DNA of 64,000 nt. Origin: Sulfurimonas sp. GTDB lineage: Bacteria; Campylobacterota; Campylobacteria; Campylobacterales; Sulfurimonadaceae. Shown piece after piece: positions 16,842-26,750 of this stretch. Numbering within the stretch: the stretch's first letter is position 1; the number at the start of each line of letters is the position of its first letter. The notes under the pieces are model-generated. The model had not been told where the DNA came from. It made no database searches and worked only from the letters and a program-made list of their open reading frames with translations. The position numbers and the translations under genes were made by a program. The stretch lies in assembly GCA_013791885.1 (NCBI GenBank), contig VMSZ01000008.1, forward strand, positions 1 through 64,000, in the 5' to 3' direction.

Positions 16842-19811
16842 ATGTCAAACAAGAAAAAGAGTAGTCCGACCCTGAAGAAAACATTTCCAATTGTTGGCAT
16901 TGGAGCTTCTGCCGGAGGTTTATCTGCTTTTGAAGCTTTTTTTTCAAGTATGTCCGAACTCAATCCGGAGATGGCTTTTGTTCTCATACAACATCTTGAT
17001 CCCAATCACAAAAGTATATTGAGCGAGATTATTCAGCGTTACACGCGTATGAAAGTCTTCGAAGTTAAAGACGGTATGCCGGTACAAGCTCACTGCGTTT
17101 ACATTATTCCGCCAAAGTATGATATTGCAATCTCAGATGACACCTTGCATCTGGTCACTCCTATTCAAGAACATGGACACCGTATGCCTGTTGATTTTTT
17201 CTTTCGCTCACTTGCGCAAGATAAAAAAGAAAATGCCATCGGAATAATTTTTTCAGGAACAGGATATGACGGAACAGAGGGAATCCGAGCTATCAAAGAA
17301 CAAGGCGGCCTTGTCATAGCGCAAGATTTATCTACCGCTGAGTTTAACGGCATGCCAAAAAGTGCTATGGATACCGGTCTTGTAGATTATGTTCTTGCTC
17401 CTGATGAAGTTCCTTTTTATCTCATGGAAGAGTTAAAGAGACCTTCTTTGCTTTTGGGAACAAATCAAGAGAGCAATAATCTAAAAAAAATCTTTGGGCT
17501 TCTCTATGCGCAAACCGGCCATGACTTCTCAATGTACAAGCCAAACACCATTAAACGCCGTATTGAACGCCGTATGGCAGTGAATCAAATCAACTCCCTT
17601 TCACAATATCTCAAGTATCTCCAGAGTACAAAAAGTGAAGTCGATGAACTTTTTAAAGATTTGCTCATTGGTGTCACCAATTTTTTTCGTGATTCGGAAA
17701 TTTTTGCTTCACTTGAAAAAAATGTTATTCCAACACTCTTTGCTAATAAAAAATCTGATTCTGCTATAAGAATTTGGGTAGCAGGATGTTCTACCGGAGA
17801 AGAGGCCTACTCTATTGCTATTTTACTTAAAGAGCATATGGAAAAATTGGATGAGCAGTATAACATTCAGCTCTTTGCTACAGACATTGATGCAAGAGCG
17901 ATAGCCAAAGCTCGTACAGGACTTTACCCTGTCAGTATTGCTGAGTTTATCTCCAAAGAGAGACTCAAACGTTTTTTCACGCTTACTGAAGACGCCACTA
18001 TGTACAGAATCCATAAAAACATTCGGGATATGCTTATTTTTTCTGAACATAACATCATTAAAGACCCTCCCTTTTCCAGACTTGACATGATTAGCTGTCG
18101 CAATCTTCTCATCTATATGAATGCCTCTCTTCAAAAAAAGCTTATTCCTTTGTTCCACTATTCTCTTTATCCGGAAGGAATACTCTTTTTAGGTTCTTCG
18201 GAGACTATAGGCGAGTTTAATGATTTTTTTGATGTCATCGACCAAAGAGCTAAAATCTACCGATGTAAAGATATTCCGATAAATCCTAGTATTACAACCT
18301 TCACCCGAGCTAATCACATAGAGTATATGCCATCAGCCGCGCCCATAGCACTGCAGCAAAACAAGAAAGAGATTACTCTCTCTTTGCGTGAATTAACAGA
18401 ACAGACTCTTTTACAAGAGTTCGTACCCTCAGCAGCACTCATAAACTCTCACGGAGATATTTTCTACCTTCATGGGCGTACAGGCAAATACCTTGAAATG
18501 CCTGCAGGCGAAACAGGAGTAAGCAATATTTTAGTAATGGCCAGAGAAGGTTTGCAGCATGATTTGAGTGTCGCTTTACAAAAAGCCATCTTTACGGACG
18601 AGCTTGTCTCAAAAACAGAAATTCTTATGAGAACCAACGACCATTTCAACATGGTAAACCTTCAAATCCGTCCTTTGCATCTCAGTAAGGAGATGCACCA
18701 GCATGAACCTTTATATCTTGTAATTTTAGAAGAGGTTTCAGCTATTCATCAGAAGCAACTAAAAGAAGAAAAACTTCTAGAGAGCACTCCCATAAAAGAT
18801 GAAAATATTAAAGATGCAGCGAGTATTAAAAAACTCCGTCAAGAATTACATCTTAAAGAGAAGTTTCTTCAAACAGCCAACGAAAAAGTTAGAACTTACA
18901 ATGAAGAACTGAAATCTTTTAATGAAGAGATACAGTCCATGAACGAAGAACTCCAATCGACAAACGAAGAGCTTGAGACATCAAAAGAAGAACTGCAGTC
19001 TGTCAATGAGGAGCTCTCAACCGTAAACGCAGAACTTCAGGAAAAAGTCACCGACCTCTCCCGCTCCAACAACGACATGAACAATCTTTTAGCAGGAACG
19101 GGTATTGGAACAGTATTTGTAGACCATAAACTCCGTATCTTGCGTTTTACTCCGGCTATTACAACTATTATCAATCTCATCTCTGTGGATATCGGAAGAT
19201 TTATAGGGCATATTGTCTCAAATATGCTCAATTATAACAATCTTGTCAAAGATATAAAATCTGTCCTCGATACACTCGCTCCTAAAGAGATAGAAGTACA
19301 GACGAAGAAAGGAGACTGGTACCTTATGCGAATTCAGCCTTATCGTACCGTAGAGAATGTCATTGAAGGTGCCGTCATCTCTTTTGTTGATATTACCGAG
19401 ATTGTAAAAATGAGACAGGAGTTAGATTATACACATGAACTCTCAAATCTTGCCGCCATTATACGTGACTCTTATGACGCCATCATTGTACAAAACAGCG
19501 ATGGGAAAATTACAACATGGAACCCTGCAGCCGTGAAACTCTACGGCTGGAGTGAAGAAGAAGCACTCACAATGTCCCTTTCGCAGAGAATTCCACCGAA
19601 GCTTTTAAAAAAAGAATTACACATACTGGATAAGTTAAAAAACGCAGAGAGTTTAGAACCTTACACAACGAAGCGCTTGTGTAAAAACGGAACTCTGCTT
19701 GATGTCTCCATTACTTATTCTGCTTTGCTCAACAAAGAAAGAAAAGTTTATGCCGTTACAAGCATAGAAAGAGCACTTCAAACAAATAACGAGAATGTTC
19801 ATGAAAAGTAA
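16842..19811 (+). CDS. CheB-CheR-PAS hybrid signalling protein
   Basis: 989 residues. Order: CheB methylesterase domain (about 15-195; catalytic triad Ser23 in GASAGG, His51 in QHLDP, Asp143 in GYDGTEG), CheR methyltransferase (about 215-480; NFFRDSEIF, VAGCSTGEEAYSIA), a long heptad coiled coil (about 660-740; repeated NEELxSxNEE), and two PAS domains (about 745-855 and 870-980). No receiver domain precedes CheB. Proteins of this fused class are thought to couple methylation chemistry to downstream kinases rather than to classical chemotaxis. The last 17 bases overlap the following histidine kinase gene, so they are expressed together. Confidence 0.92.
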   Translation: MSNKKKSSPTLKKTFPIVGIGASAGGLSAFEAFFSSMSELNPEMAFVLIQHLDPNHKSILSEIIQRYTRMKVFEVKDGMPVQAHCVYIIPPKYDIAISDDTLHLVTPIQEHGHRMPVDFFFRSLAQDKKENAIGIIFSGTGYDGTEGIRAIKEQGGLVIAQDLSTAEFNGMPKSAMDTGLVDYVLAPDEVPFYLMEELKRPSLLLGTNQESNNLKKIFGLLYAQTGHDFSMYKPNTIKRRIERRMAVNQINSLSQYLKYLQSTKSEVDELFKDLLIGVTNFFRDSEIFASLEKNVIPTLFANKKSDSAIRIWVAGCSTGEEAYSIAILLKEHMEKLDEQYNIQLFATDIDARAIAKARTGLYPVSIAEFISKERLKRFFTLTEDATMYRIHKNIRDMLIFSEHNIIKDPPFSRLDMISCRNLLIYMNASLQKKLIPLFHYSLYPEGILFLGSSETIGEFNDFFDVIDQRAKIYRCKDIPINPSITTFTRANHIEYMPSAAPIALQQNKKEITLSLRELTEQTLLQEFVPSAALINSHGDIFYLHGRTGKYLEMPAGETGVSNILVMAREGLQHDLSVALQKAIFTDELVSKTEILMRTNDHFNMVNLQIRPLHLSKEMHQHEPLYLVILEEVSAIHQKQLKEEKLLESTPIKDENIKDAASIKKLRQELHLKEKFLQTANEKVRTYNEELKSFNEEIQSMNEELQSTNEELETSKEELQSVNEELSTVNAELQEKVTDLSRSNNDMNNLLAGTGIGTVFVDHKLRILRFTPAITTIINLISVDIGRFIGHIVSNMLNYNNLVKDIKSVLDTLAPKEIEVQTKKGDWYLMRIQPYRTVENVIEGAVISFVDITEIVKMRQELDYTHELSNLAAIIRDSYDAIIVQNSDGKITTWNPAAVKLYGWSEEEALTMSLSQRIPPKLLKKELHILDKLKNAESLEPYTTKRLCKNGTLLDVSITYSALLNKERKVYAVTSIERALQTNNENVHEK

Positions 19812-21051
19812 AAAAAATCTCAAAGCAGACTTGCGTAAAAAGGCAGAAGCAAAATGTCTTCAAGAGCCTGTTCCGAGTATCAATGAACTCAAGTCTATGT
19901 CCCTTACAGATATAGTTGCGAAATTACATGAACTTCATGTTCACAAAATTGAACTTGAAATGCAAAATGAGGAACTCTATAAAACGCAGCTAGAACTCTA
20001 TAATGCAAAAATGCGCTACTTCGAGCTTTATGACATGGCGCCTGTCGGTTACCTTACACTAGGTTGTGATGGCATTATTCTTGATGCAAATCTTGCATCC
20101 GCAGACACGATTGGGACATCGCGCGAGCAGTTGAAAAATAAAGCTCTTTCTGATTTTATCTTCTCAGATGACCAAGATCTTTACTATCTGTTTCGTAAAA
20201 AAATCGCAGACTCACAAGAGCGCCAAGTTTGTAAACTTAGAATGCAAAAATCTGATGGAAACGTCTTTTGGGCGCAAATAATAGCCAGCCCAAAAAACAA
20301 AGACTCAGAACTCTCTGCCTGTAAACTTATTTTTAACGATATTACCGAATCCAAAACACTTGAAGCCGTAGAAGAAAACAATGAAAAACTTCATACTCTC
20401 TCCAAAAACATTCTTATAGCCCGTGAAAATGAACGCAAATCTCTAGCCAGAGAAGTGCATGATCAATTAGGTCAGCTCATGACTGCACTTAAAATAGACC
20501 TTACATGGTTCAAACGCAAACTTCCACAAGGCTCTGAGGAGCTCATAACAAAGGTTGATGCTATGCTCGGGCATATCAATTTGGGTATTCAAAGTATTCG
20601 CGACATTGTTGTACAGCTCAGACCGCTCATTCTTGATGACCTCGGCCTTGAAGCCGCCATGGAATGGCATGCACAAAGATATTTGACATCTGCACACATA
20701 GAGTACGCCATAAACTTTGAAGTAAATGAGGCGTTATTGGACGAAGATCTTAAAATAGTTTTGTTTCGTATTTTTCAAGAAGCTCTGACAAACGTCATAC
20801 GCCATTCAAAAGCAACAAAAACCTTTATCTCGCTGACACAAAAAAGTGAAACACTCATCTTACAAATAACCGATAACGGTATCGGCGTGACTCAAGAGCA
20901 AATTGACAGCTCTGAGTCTTTTGGACTCATAGGTATAAGAGAACGTCTTTACCCTTACGCCGGTGTACTTGAAGTGAGTGACCATGAAGGTTTGGGAACA
21001 AGCTTGCGTGTTACAATGACAGACTTTAAAAAGGAAGCTACTGATGATTAA
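19795..21051 (+). CDS. Soluble PAS histidine kinase, NarX/HisKA_3 type
   Basis: 418 residues: an N-terminal helical region, a PAS domain (about 70-190; YDMAPVGYLTLGCDGIILDAN), a HisKA_3 dimerisation domain with His222 in AREVHDQLGQLMTALK, and an ATPase domain (NVIRHSKA, TDNGIGV, FGLIGIRERL). There is no membrane segment, so it senses an internal signal. It overlaps the gene before it (17 bases) and the response regulator after it (8 bases), which is its evident partner. ATG 19801 is an alternative start. Confidence 0.92.
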   Translation: MFMKSKKNLKADLRKKAEAKCLQEPVPSINELKSMSLTDIVAKLHELHVHKIELEMQNEELYKTQLELYNAKMRYFELYDMAPVGYLTLGCDGIILDANLASADTIGTSREQLKNKALSDFIFSDDQDLYYLFRKKIADSQERQVCKLRMQKSDGNVFWAQIIASPKNKDSELSACKLIFNDITESKTLEAVEENNEKLHTLSKNILIARENERKSLAREVHDQLGQLMTALKIDLTWFKRKLPQGSEELITKVDAMLGHINLGIQSIRDIVVQLRPLILDDLGLEAAMEWHAQRYLTSAHIEYAINFEVNEALLDEDLKIVLFRIFQEALTNVIRHSKATKTFISLTQKSETLILQITDNGIGVTQEQIDSSESFGLIGIRERLYPYAGVLEVSDHEGLGTSLRVTMTDFKKEATDD

Positions 21052-21676
21052 TGTGCTGATTGCAGACGACCATGCCATACTGCGTGAAGGCCTCAAAACA
21101 ATTCTTTCAGAGACGGATGATGTTCGCGTTTATGCCGAAGCAGCAAGCGGTGCAGAAGTTTTGGAAAAAGTTGATGCATCCTGCTGTGACGTTATTGTAT
21201 TGGATATTTCTATGCCCAAGGGAAACGGTCTTCAAACCCTGCGGGCACTCAGAGAAAAAGGAATCAAAATTCCGATTCTCATTTTAAGTATGCATGAAGA
21301 AGACCAATATGCTTTGCGTATGATTAAAGCAGGTGCAAATGGCTATCTTACAAAAGAGAGTGCTCCGGAAAAGCTTATTGAAGCCATACGCACTGTCGCC
21401 GGAGGACGAAAATATATCAGCAAAGCACTTGTTGAAAAAATGGCTTTTGCACTCGATGAAACCAGTGAAAAACTCCCGCATGAAAAACTTGCAAAACGCG
21501 AATATGAAGTTATGATCCTGATAAGCCAGGGCGACAAAACCAATGAAATAGCTGCAAAACTCGGCTTAAGCCCAAAGACCGTAAGTACCTATAAAAATCG
21601 TATCTTAGAAAAAATGCAGCTCAATAATAGTGCCGAACTTACCCGCTATGCCGTTGAAAAGAAACTCATTGAATAA
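21044..21676 (+). CDS. NarL/FixJ-family response regulator
   Basis: 210 residues: receiver domain with acidic Asp8/Asp9, phospho-acceptor Asp54 (VLDISMP) and Lys104 (YLTKES), followed by a LuxR-type helix-turn-helix (KREYEVMILISQGDKTNEIAAKLGLSPKTVSTYKNRI). It should be phosphorylated by the overlapping PAS kinase and bind DNA as a dimer. Targets are unknown; the pentapeptide-repeat gene nine bases downstream is in the same transcript. Confidence 0.94.
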   Translation: MINVLIADDHAILREGLKTILSETDDVRVYAEAASGAEVLEKVDASCCDVIVLDISMPKGNGLQTLRALREKGIKIPILILSMHEEDQYALRMIKAGANGYLTKESAPEKLIEAIRTVAGGRKYISKALVEKMAFALDETSEKLPHEKLAKREYEVMILISQGDKTNEIAAKLGLSPKTVSTYKNRILEKMQLNNSAELTRYAVEKKLIE

Positions 21677-21685
21677 GGCAAAGAA

Positions 21686-22288
21686 ATGGCGGTAGCAGCC
21701 ATTAGAGACAATTTAGACTGTTTTGCAGAGGAGTTTAAAAACATTTCTCTTTGTGGCGCCAAGATTATAAAAGCAGAGTTTGAAGCATGCACCTTTGTAT
21801 CTTGCGACTTTAGTGAAACTTTCTTCTCCTCGTGCAGATTTGTTGAATGCCGCTTTGAAAACTGCAATCTGAGTCTCGTAAAACTCACAAATACCAAAAT
21901 GAGCGATGTTACTTTCAACTCATGTAAAATGATAGGGATTGATTGGACGATGGGTGATTACAAAAGCCTGCTTAGTGCCGACCCTTTGCGATTTAACGAG
22001 TCTATTCTCAATGACAGTAATTTTTTCGGTTTAACGCTCGAGGGTCTGGTAATGAAAGAGTGTAAGGCAAAAGAGGTAGATTTTCGTAACTGTTCACTTT
22101 TGAGAGCCGATTTTTCAGGTACAGATTTTAAGGGAGCACTCTTTGATAAAACACACTTGGAATATGCTAATTTCACCGATGCGCAAAATACCTACATTGA
22201 CATACGAACCAACTATCTCAAAGGAGCAATCTTCAGTCGCTATGAAGCTCTTTTCCTGCTTGAAATAATGGGAATCACTTTAGTATAA
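21686..22288 (+). CDS. Pentapeptide-repeat protein (Qnr/MfpA-like fold)
   Basis: 200 residues made almost entirely of A(D/N)LxX-type pentapeptides with Phe/Leu at the centre (FVSCDFSETFFSSCRFVECRFENCNL; FRNCSLLRADFSGTDFKGALF). It is interrupted by a non-repeat segment around residues 90-110. The C-terminus RYEALFLLEIMGITLV resembles the dimerising tail of Qnr proteins. Such right-handed quadrilateral helices can mimic DNA, and some protect gyrase. That function is not shown here and no resistance is claimed. It is the last gene of the signalling operon. Confidence 0.85.
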   Translation: MAVAAIRDNLDCFAEEFKNISLCGAKIIKAEFEACTFVSCDFSETFFSSCRFVECRFENCNLSLVKLTNTKMSDVTFNSCKMIGIDWTMGDYKSLLSADPLRFNESILNDSNFFGLTLEGLVMKECKAKEVDFRNCSLLRADFSGTDFKGALFDKTHLEYANFTDAQNTYIDIRTNYLKGAIFSRYEALFLLEIMGITLV

Positions 22289-22314
22289 AACAGTTTTACA
22301 GTCCAGGAATATGC

Positions 22315-22410
22315 TTAATCTTTTTTCGCTTTTTTATCGTTGCGTTTTTCTTTCAAACTTTTTACCGGTGCTTTTTTCACTGCTTTTTTCGAATCTTGAC
22401 CTTTTGACAT
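22315..22410 (-). CDS. Lysine-rich 31-residue conserved small protein
   Basis: An ATG at 22410 with a near-perfect AAGGAG seven bases upstream opens a frame of 31 residues (begins MSKGQDSKKAVKKAPVK, ends DKKAKKD). About 40% of residues are lysine. I recall similar small basic proteins with the MSKGQDSKK start in other proteobacteria, all unassigned. It might bind nucleic acid, but nothing in the sequence proves it. The rest of the 22289-22636 gap has only a small hairpin (CTCAC ... GTGAG near 22460) and no other gene. Confidence 0.7.
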   Translation of the reverse strand: MSKGQDSKKAVKKAPVKSLKEKRNDKKAKKD

Positions 22411-22636
22411 AACTTCTCCTTCATTTAAAATTTCTTAATCATACATATTGTATACGACTCACGCTTAAAGTGAGTGTCAGCGTATTTTATCTGCCTTTCT
22501 TGCCCATCACTCTCACCAACGGAGTAAAAATATGATTTTTAGTACATATTAGCAGTAAAACAAGCTAAAATCATAAAAAAATCTCAATGATGGTATTAAC
22601 TATTTTTGGGTTGGTGAATTTGAAAGCGGCTGTGAT

Positions 22637-23776
22637 ATGTATTTTTTAAAACTATTTTTTGTATTTCTTTTTTTTACTCCCTTCGCATATGCGGATGGGA
22701 AGTTTTATACCCTCTCCATGTGTTTGACAAAAGATTATGACGGTGCGTCTTATTTTTTGAACAGATATCTTGATGAGCCCCAAGCAAATATATTCATAGT
22801 CAAGCTTGAGGATGGTCACTACCTCACGACATACGGCTCTTTTAACTCAAGAGAAAAAGCCTTAGAGTTTATGACAAAACTCCCCCAAAGGCTCAAGCAA
22901 CATAAGCCTTTTGTCAAAGAGTTTGACTATAACTTGGCAGATGACAAAAATACACAAAAATATATATTCCATAAAGAAAGTTTGAACTATTCCATCTCTG
23001 TTTGCTCATCCAAAGAGTATAAAAATGCGCTTGGATGCGTCAAGGAGTATATACCAAATCAAAAGAGCGATGTTTACATTATCAAAGATGATGATGGGCT
23101 CTACAAAACACTTTATGGTGCATTTGAGACACATGAGCAGGCACAGAGATTTGCAAACACGCTTGCTGATGTGACAAAATCCCAAGGGCCCTTTGTAAAA
23201 AAATTACCATACAGCCTCAAAGACCAACGCACTTACTTGGAGAGGATTCAAAAAAGAGAATCAAAGCAGACAAAAGCAATAGATGCAGACCAGTTTGTTA
23301 AATTTGAAAAAATTGTTATCAATGTTGATTCTAAAACACATAAGATGTCACTCCATGGTATCTTGGACGGTAAAGCAGTAGAGATCAAAAAGTACAAAGT
23401 CTCCACAGCCAAAAAAGATATGCCAAAACCCTTAGGCGAAGGCGGCATAACTTCCATATCGCTGCATCCTCATTGGTACCCCACACAAGAGACTATCAAA
23501 AATTTTAAAAAGACAAAAAACATAATTCTCCCTCCGGTTGTACCTTACGGAAATCCGCACAACTATATGGGAGAAGCAAAAATAAATCTGACACATGAAG
23601 TAAATGGTAAAAATGTATTTAGAATACACGGTACTCTAAACGAATCCAGTATAGGAAAAAGTGAATCAGGCGGCTGCATACGAATGAAAAACTCTGAAGT
23701 ATTCGAACTGGCGACTTTGCTTCAGAAATACTCTGAGAAAAAAAGTATAAAAAATATCAGAGTGATTTTAAACTAA
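22637..23776 (+). CDS. L,D-transpeptidase (YkuD) with two SPOR-like repeats
   Basis: 379 residues: signal peptide, two tandem SPOR-like modules (about 22-95 and 115-195; each ends in YGxFxxxExA), a linker, and a YkuD catalytic domain (about 220-379) with [20 protein letters not shown], which holds the conserved His, Ser and catalytic Cys. YkuD enzymes form 3-3 or protein crosslinks in peptidoglycan; the SPOR modules may bind denuded glycan strands. The upstream ribosome site is weak. There is no operon partner. Confidence 0.9.
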   Translation: MYFLKLFFVFLFFTPFAYADGKFYTLSMCLTKDYDGASYFLNRYLDEPQANIFIVKLEDGHYLTTYGSFNSREKALEFMTKLPQRLKQHKPFVKEFDYNLADDKNTQKYIFHKESLNYSISVCSSKEYKNALGCVKEYIPNQKSDVYIIKDDDGLYKTLYGAFETHEQAQRFANTLADVTKSQGPFVKKLPYSLKDQRTYLERIQKRESKQTKAIDADQFVKFEKIVINVDSKTHKMSLHGILDGKAVEIKKYKVSTAKKDMPKPLGEGGITSISLHPHWYPTQETIKNFKKTKNIILPPVVPYGNPHNYMGEAKINLTHEVNGKNVFRIHGTLNESSIGKSESGGCIRMKNSEVFELATLLQKYSEKKSIKNIRVILN

Positions 23777-23940
23777 CCAGTCTATCGCTTTTGATTTTGA
23801 CAAAGCCGATTAGAATAACGATAATCGCGTCATTTTTAAAGCTCAAACAATTACTAAAAAATCAATCAAACGCAGCACTTAAGCAAATTATCATCAACAT
23901 TTCCCTACTCTACATAAAATTAAATTGCAGAGAAATTATT

Positions 23941-25875
23941 ATGTCAAACAGATTAGCTACAGAAGATTCCCCTTATTTACAACAGCACAAAAACAATCCT
24001 GTCGATTGGTTTCCTTGGTGTGACGAAGCGTTTGCCAAGGCAGAAGCTGAGAATAAAGCCATATTTATAAGCATTGGTTACAGTTCATGCCACTGGTGTC
24101 ATGTTATGGAAGAAAAGGTGTTTGAAAATCAGGAGTGTGCCGACATCCTAAACGCAGGCTTTGTCTGTATTAAAGTTGACCGTGAAGAGAGACCGGACAT
24201 TGACAAACATTATCAGGAAGTGCATCAGCTACTCAACCGCCGTGCGGGCGGCTGGCCGACCTCCATCTTCTGTACCCCGCAAAACAAACCGTTTTTTGCG
24301 GGAACCTACATTCCTCCCGAATCAACACAAGGCTCTGTTCAAGGGATGGGATTCAAGGAACTCACAACGCTTATAGCTGCTAAAGTTGCAGAAGGTGACC
24401 CGAAACTTTTTCAAAACGCAAATGAAGTTGAGGGCTTTTTAAACAAAAGAAGCCACCCAAAAGAGGCAACGGTTCTCAAAGAAGATTTTACAAAAAACTT
24501 TATGCTTCAGGCAAAAGGCAATTACGAAACCAAGCACGGCGGTTTTTCGGTAGCACCGAAATTTCCTCACTCTTCAACCCTCAACGCACTCTTAGTTGTA
24601 GACAGACTTTACGACGATATTTCAGCAAAATCTATGTACTTGCACACATTAAACTCCATGACTAAAGGCGGGATGTATGACCTTGTCGATGGCGGTTTTT
24701 GCCGTTACAGCGTGGATGATATGTTTCTGGTACCCCATTTTGAGAAAATGCTTTACGATAACGCCCTTTTATGCGACACGTATACAAAAGCATATCTCGC
24801 TTACGGCGACGAAGCACATCTGCAGATTGCCAAAGAGGTAGCTGACTTTTGGCACAATTTTATGAGCGAGGACAATCTTTTCTACAGTGCAAGCGATGCA
24901 GACAGTGAAGGTGAAGAGGGAACATATTTTGTCTACGACTACGAAGAAGTCTATACAGTTTTAAAAGAAAACGGCTATGAAAACGCAGAGTCAATGCTTG
25001 ACGAGATGCAAGTGACACAGAGTGGAAACTTTGAGGGCAAAAATATCATCCGTTTTGAAAGTGGCAAAAGAGCCGACTATTTTGAAGACGTGAAACTTTT
25101 ACTGCAAGATTTAAGAAAAAAACGCGAGTATCCGTTTTGTGACAAAAAAATCCAAACTTCATGGTCAAGCATGATGATCAATTCACTTTTTACTCTTGGA
25201 CAGATTGACCATAAGTACACAAACAGAGCTGTTAAAAATCTCGATGCTCTCTTAAAAAGTATGTACATAGACGGTGTTCTTTACCACACAACACTCATTC
25301 ATAAAACGCCAAAAGTAGCTGCGTTTTTAGAAGATTACGCATTCTTGGCTCAGGCACTCATCTCTGCGTTTAAGCAGACACAAGATGAAATCTATCTCAT
25401 TCACGCACAAAGATTTGCCAACAAGGCGCTTGAAGAGTTTTACAACAAAGGAGACTGGAGCTTCAGCAGCGGAGAGTTTGTTACAAAAGCGGAAATTCAC
25501 GACTTAACTTATACCAGCTCTGTCGCAATCATTGTCGATGTTTTACTCTCGCTTGGAACACTTTTAGAAGATGAAAAATACACACACTTCGCCTTTAAAA
25601 CTATGGAGTACAACTCTTACGAACTTGGACGTAAACCTATCTATTGCGGGCATATGCTCATTCAAGCTCTGCGCTACTTAAAAGGAGATAGAATCATAAA
25701 ATCAAATATGCAGAATCTCCTCTCAAACACTTCAAAACTGGCCACTCTCTCCTATCCTTTTGTCATGTACAAACACTCTGCAGATGAAAGTTTTATGATT
25801 TGCGGAGACAAAAGCTGTTTTGCGAATACACAAGATTTAGATAAAATTAACGACCTGATACACAAATCACTATAA
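23941..25875 (+). CDS. YyaL-type protein: DUF255 thioredoxin domain with (alpha/alpha)6 barrel
   Basis: 644 residues from ATG 23941. The frame is open from 23791, but the family's conserved start [21 protein letters not shown] begins here, so the extra 50 upstream codons are not coding. The thioredoxin-like DUF255 domain has the SSCHWCHVM motif and [10 protein letters not shown]; the rest is an (alpha/alpha)6 barrel like N-acylglucosamine 2-epimerase ([14 protein letters not shown]). The family (YyaL/spermatogenesis-associated 20) is widespread and has no settled activity. It is cytoplasmic with no signal peptide. Confidence 0.9.
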   Translation: MSNRLATEDSPYLQQHKNNPVDWFPWCDEAFAKAEAENKAIFISIGYSSCHWCHVMEEKVFENQECADILNAGFVCIKVDREERPDIDKHYQEVHQLLNRRAGGWPTSIFCTPQNKPFFAGTYIPPESTQGSVQGMGFKELTTLIAAKVAEGDPKLFQNANEVEGFLNKRSHPKEATVLKEDFTKNFMLQAKGNYETKHGGFSVAPKFPHSSTLNALLVVDRLYDDISAKSMYLHTLNSMTKGGMYDLVDGGFCRYSVDDMFLVPHFEKMLYDNALLCDTYTKAYLAYGDEAHLQIAKEVADFWHNFMSEDNLFYSASDADSEGEEGTYFVYDYEEVYTVLKENGYENAESMLDEMQVTQSGNFEGKNIIRFESGKRADYFEDVKLLLQDLRKKREYPFCDKKIQTSWSSMMINSLFTLGQIDHKYTNRAVKNLDALLKSMYIDGVLYHTTLIHKTPKVAAFLEDYAFLAQALISAFKQTQDEIYLIHAQRFANKALEEFYNKGDWSFSSGEFVTKAEIHDLTYTSSVAIIVDVLLSLGTLLEDEKYTHFAFKTMEYNSYELGRKPIYCGHMLIQALRYLKGDRIIKSNMQNLLSNTSKLATLSYPFVMYKHSADESFMICGDKSCFANTQDLDKINDLIHKSL

Positions 25876-25884
25876 GGAAAATAT

Positions 25885-25986
25885 ATGAAATCACTCTTTT
25901 TAACTCTCATTCTTACTCTTGGAGCTTTAACAATCTTTACTGCATGTGAAAGAAACGATTACCAACATCCACTCCACAGAAAATAG
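25885..25986 (+). CDS. Very small lipoprotein (33 residues)
   Basis: ATG 25885 with AAGGAAA seven bases upstream. The sequence is a hydrophobic signal (SLFLTLILTLGALTIF) ending in a lipobox FTAC at about 18-21, leaving a mature peptide of about 13 residues (CERNDYQHPLHRK). It resembles entericidin-size lipoproteins. It begins nine bases after the YyaL stop, so it could be co-transcribed. The function is unknown. Confidence 0.65.
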   Translation: MKSLFLTLILTLGALTIFTACERNDYQHPLHRK

Positions 25987-26016
25987 TTTAATCCTATGGG
26001 GTTGAACTATTTTAGC

Positions 26017-26022
26017 TATAAT
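26017..26022 (+). promoter_or_regulatory. -10 box for the plsC-pdxJ-pdxA operon
   Basis: TATAAT about 27 bases before ATG 26049 and downstream of the small lipoprotein stop. No convincing -35 at 17 bases. Confidence 0.4.
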
Positions 26023-26048
26023 CTTCCATTAAATTTCAGGGGTGTTTC

Positions 26049-26750
26049 ATGCTAAAAAATTTAGGTAAATATATATTTATGATTGAACTCGGCTATAAAT
26101 ATATCCATGTTTTCAAAAAAACATATTATCATCCGTTTATTTCACAAAAACCTGCTTATAAGCAACTCTCACTTGACCGTCAGGCATATTCAAACAGTGT
26201 TTTGGAATTTCTCAACATTGACGTAAAAGTTATAGGTACAATTCCAAAAAAAGACAAAATCCTTTATGCTATCAACCATCGCTCTCTGCTTGACATCATC
26301 GTTATGGAACATATTTTTTCTCAGCATGATAAAAGCGGGGTTTGGATTGCAAAGCAGGAACTTTTTGACGCTTTTTACGGAAAATTTTTCAAATACAGCG
26401 GTTGTATGAGTGTAGATTTAGACCACAGCAGAGGACTTTTAAGCTTTTTTAAACTCCTCAAATCTACTCTCTCGCGTGTAGAAAACCTCAATGTTTACAT
26501 TTTCCCCGAAGGTGAACGCCATAAAGACGAAGGCATCAAAGAGTTTCAAAGCGGAGCGGCAAAAATTGCCAAAGCCAATGGACTTGACGTTGTGCCTGTT
26601 TACATTAACGATACTCTTGAGAGCGTTTTTAAACACGCGCCTTACAAAGAGACAAAAGTCGTTGAAGTCCATTTCGGTGACATCATAGACCATCATAACC
26701 TCGAGAGCGGATACATAGAATTATTTCACAAAGTAAAGGAAACCAAATAG
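26049..26750 (+). CDS. plsC: 1-acyl-sn-glycerol-3-phosphate acyltransferase
   Basis: 233 residues. It acylates lysophosphatidate to phosphatidate in phospholipid synthesis. Block I NHRSLLD (HxxxxD), block III FPEGERH and the VVPVYIND segment are typical. A weak N-terminal hydrophobic stretch fits peripheral membrane attachment. It overlaps the GTG start of pdxJ by one base (TAGTG), so lipid and vitamin B6 genes share a transcript. Confidence 0.9.
   Translation: MLKNLGKYIFMIELGYKYIHVFKKTYYHPFISQKPAYKQLSLDRQAYSNSVLEFLNIDVKVIGTIPKKDKILYAINHRSLLDIIVMEHIFSQHDKSGVWIAKQELFDAFYGKFFKYSGCMSVDLDHSRGLLSFFKLLKSTLSRVENLNVYIFPEGERHKDEGIKEFQSGAAKIAKANGLDVVPVYINDTLESVFKHAPYKETKVVEVHFGDIIDHHNLESGYIELFHKVKETK

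Noticed and set aside
21686-22288. Quinolone-resistance determinant
   Set aside because: Similarity to Qnr is at the level of pentapeptide fold and tail only; resistance cannot be inferred.
23791-23940. N-terminal extension of the YyaL-type protein
   Set aside because: The family's conserved start is at 23941, and the upstream codons look like leader sequence.
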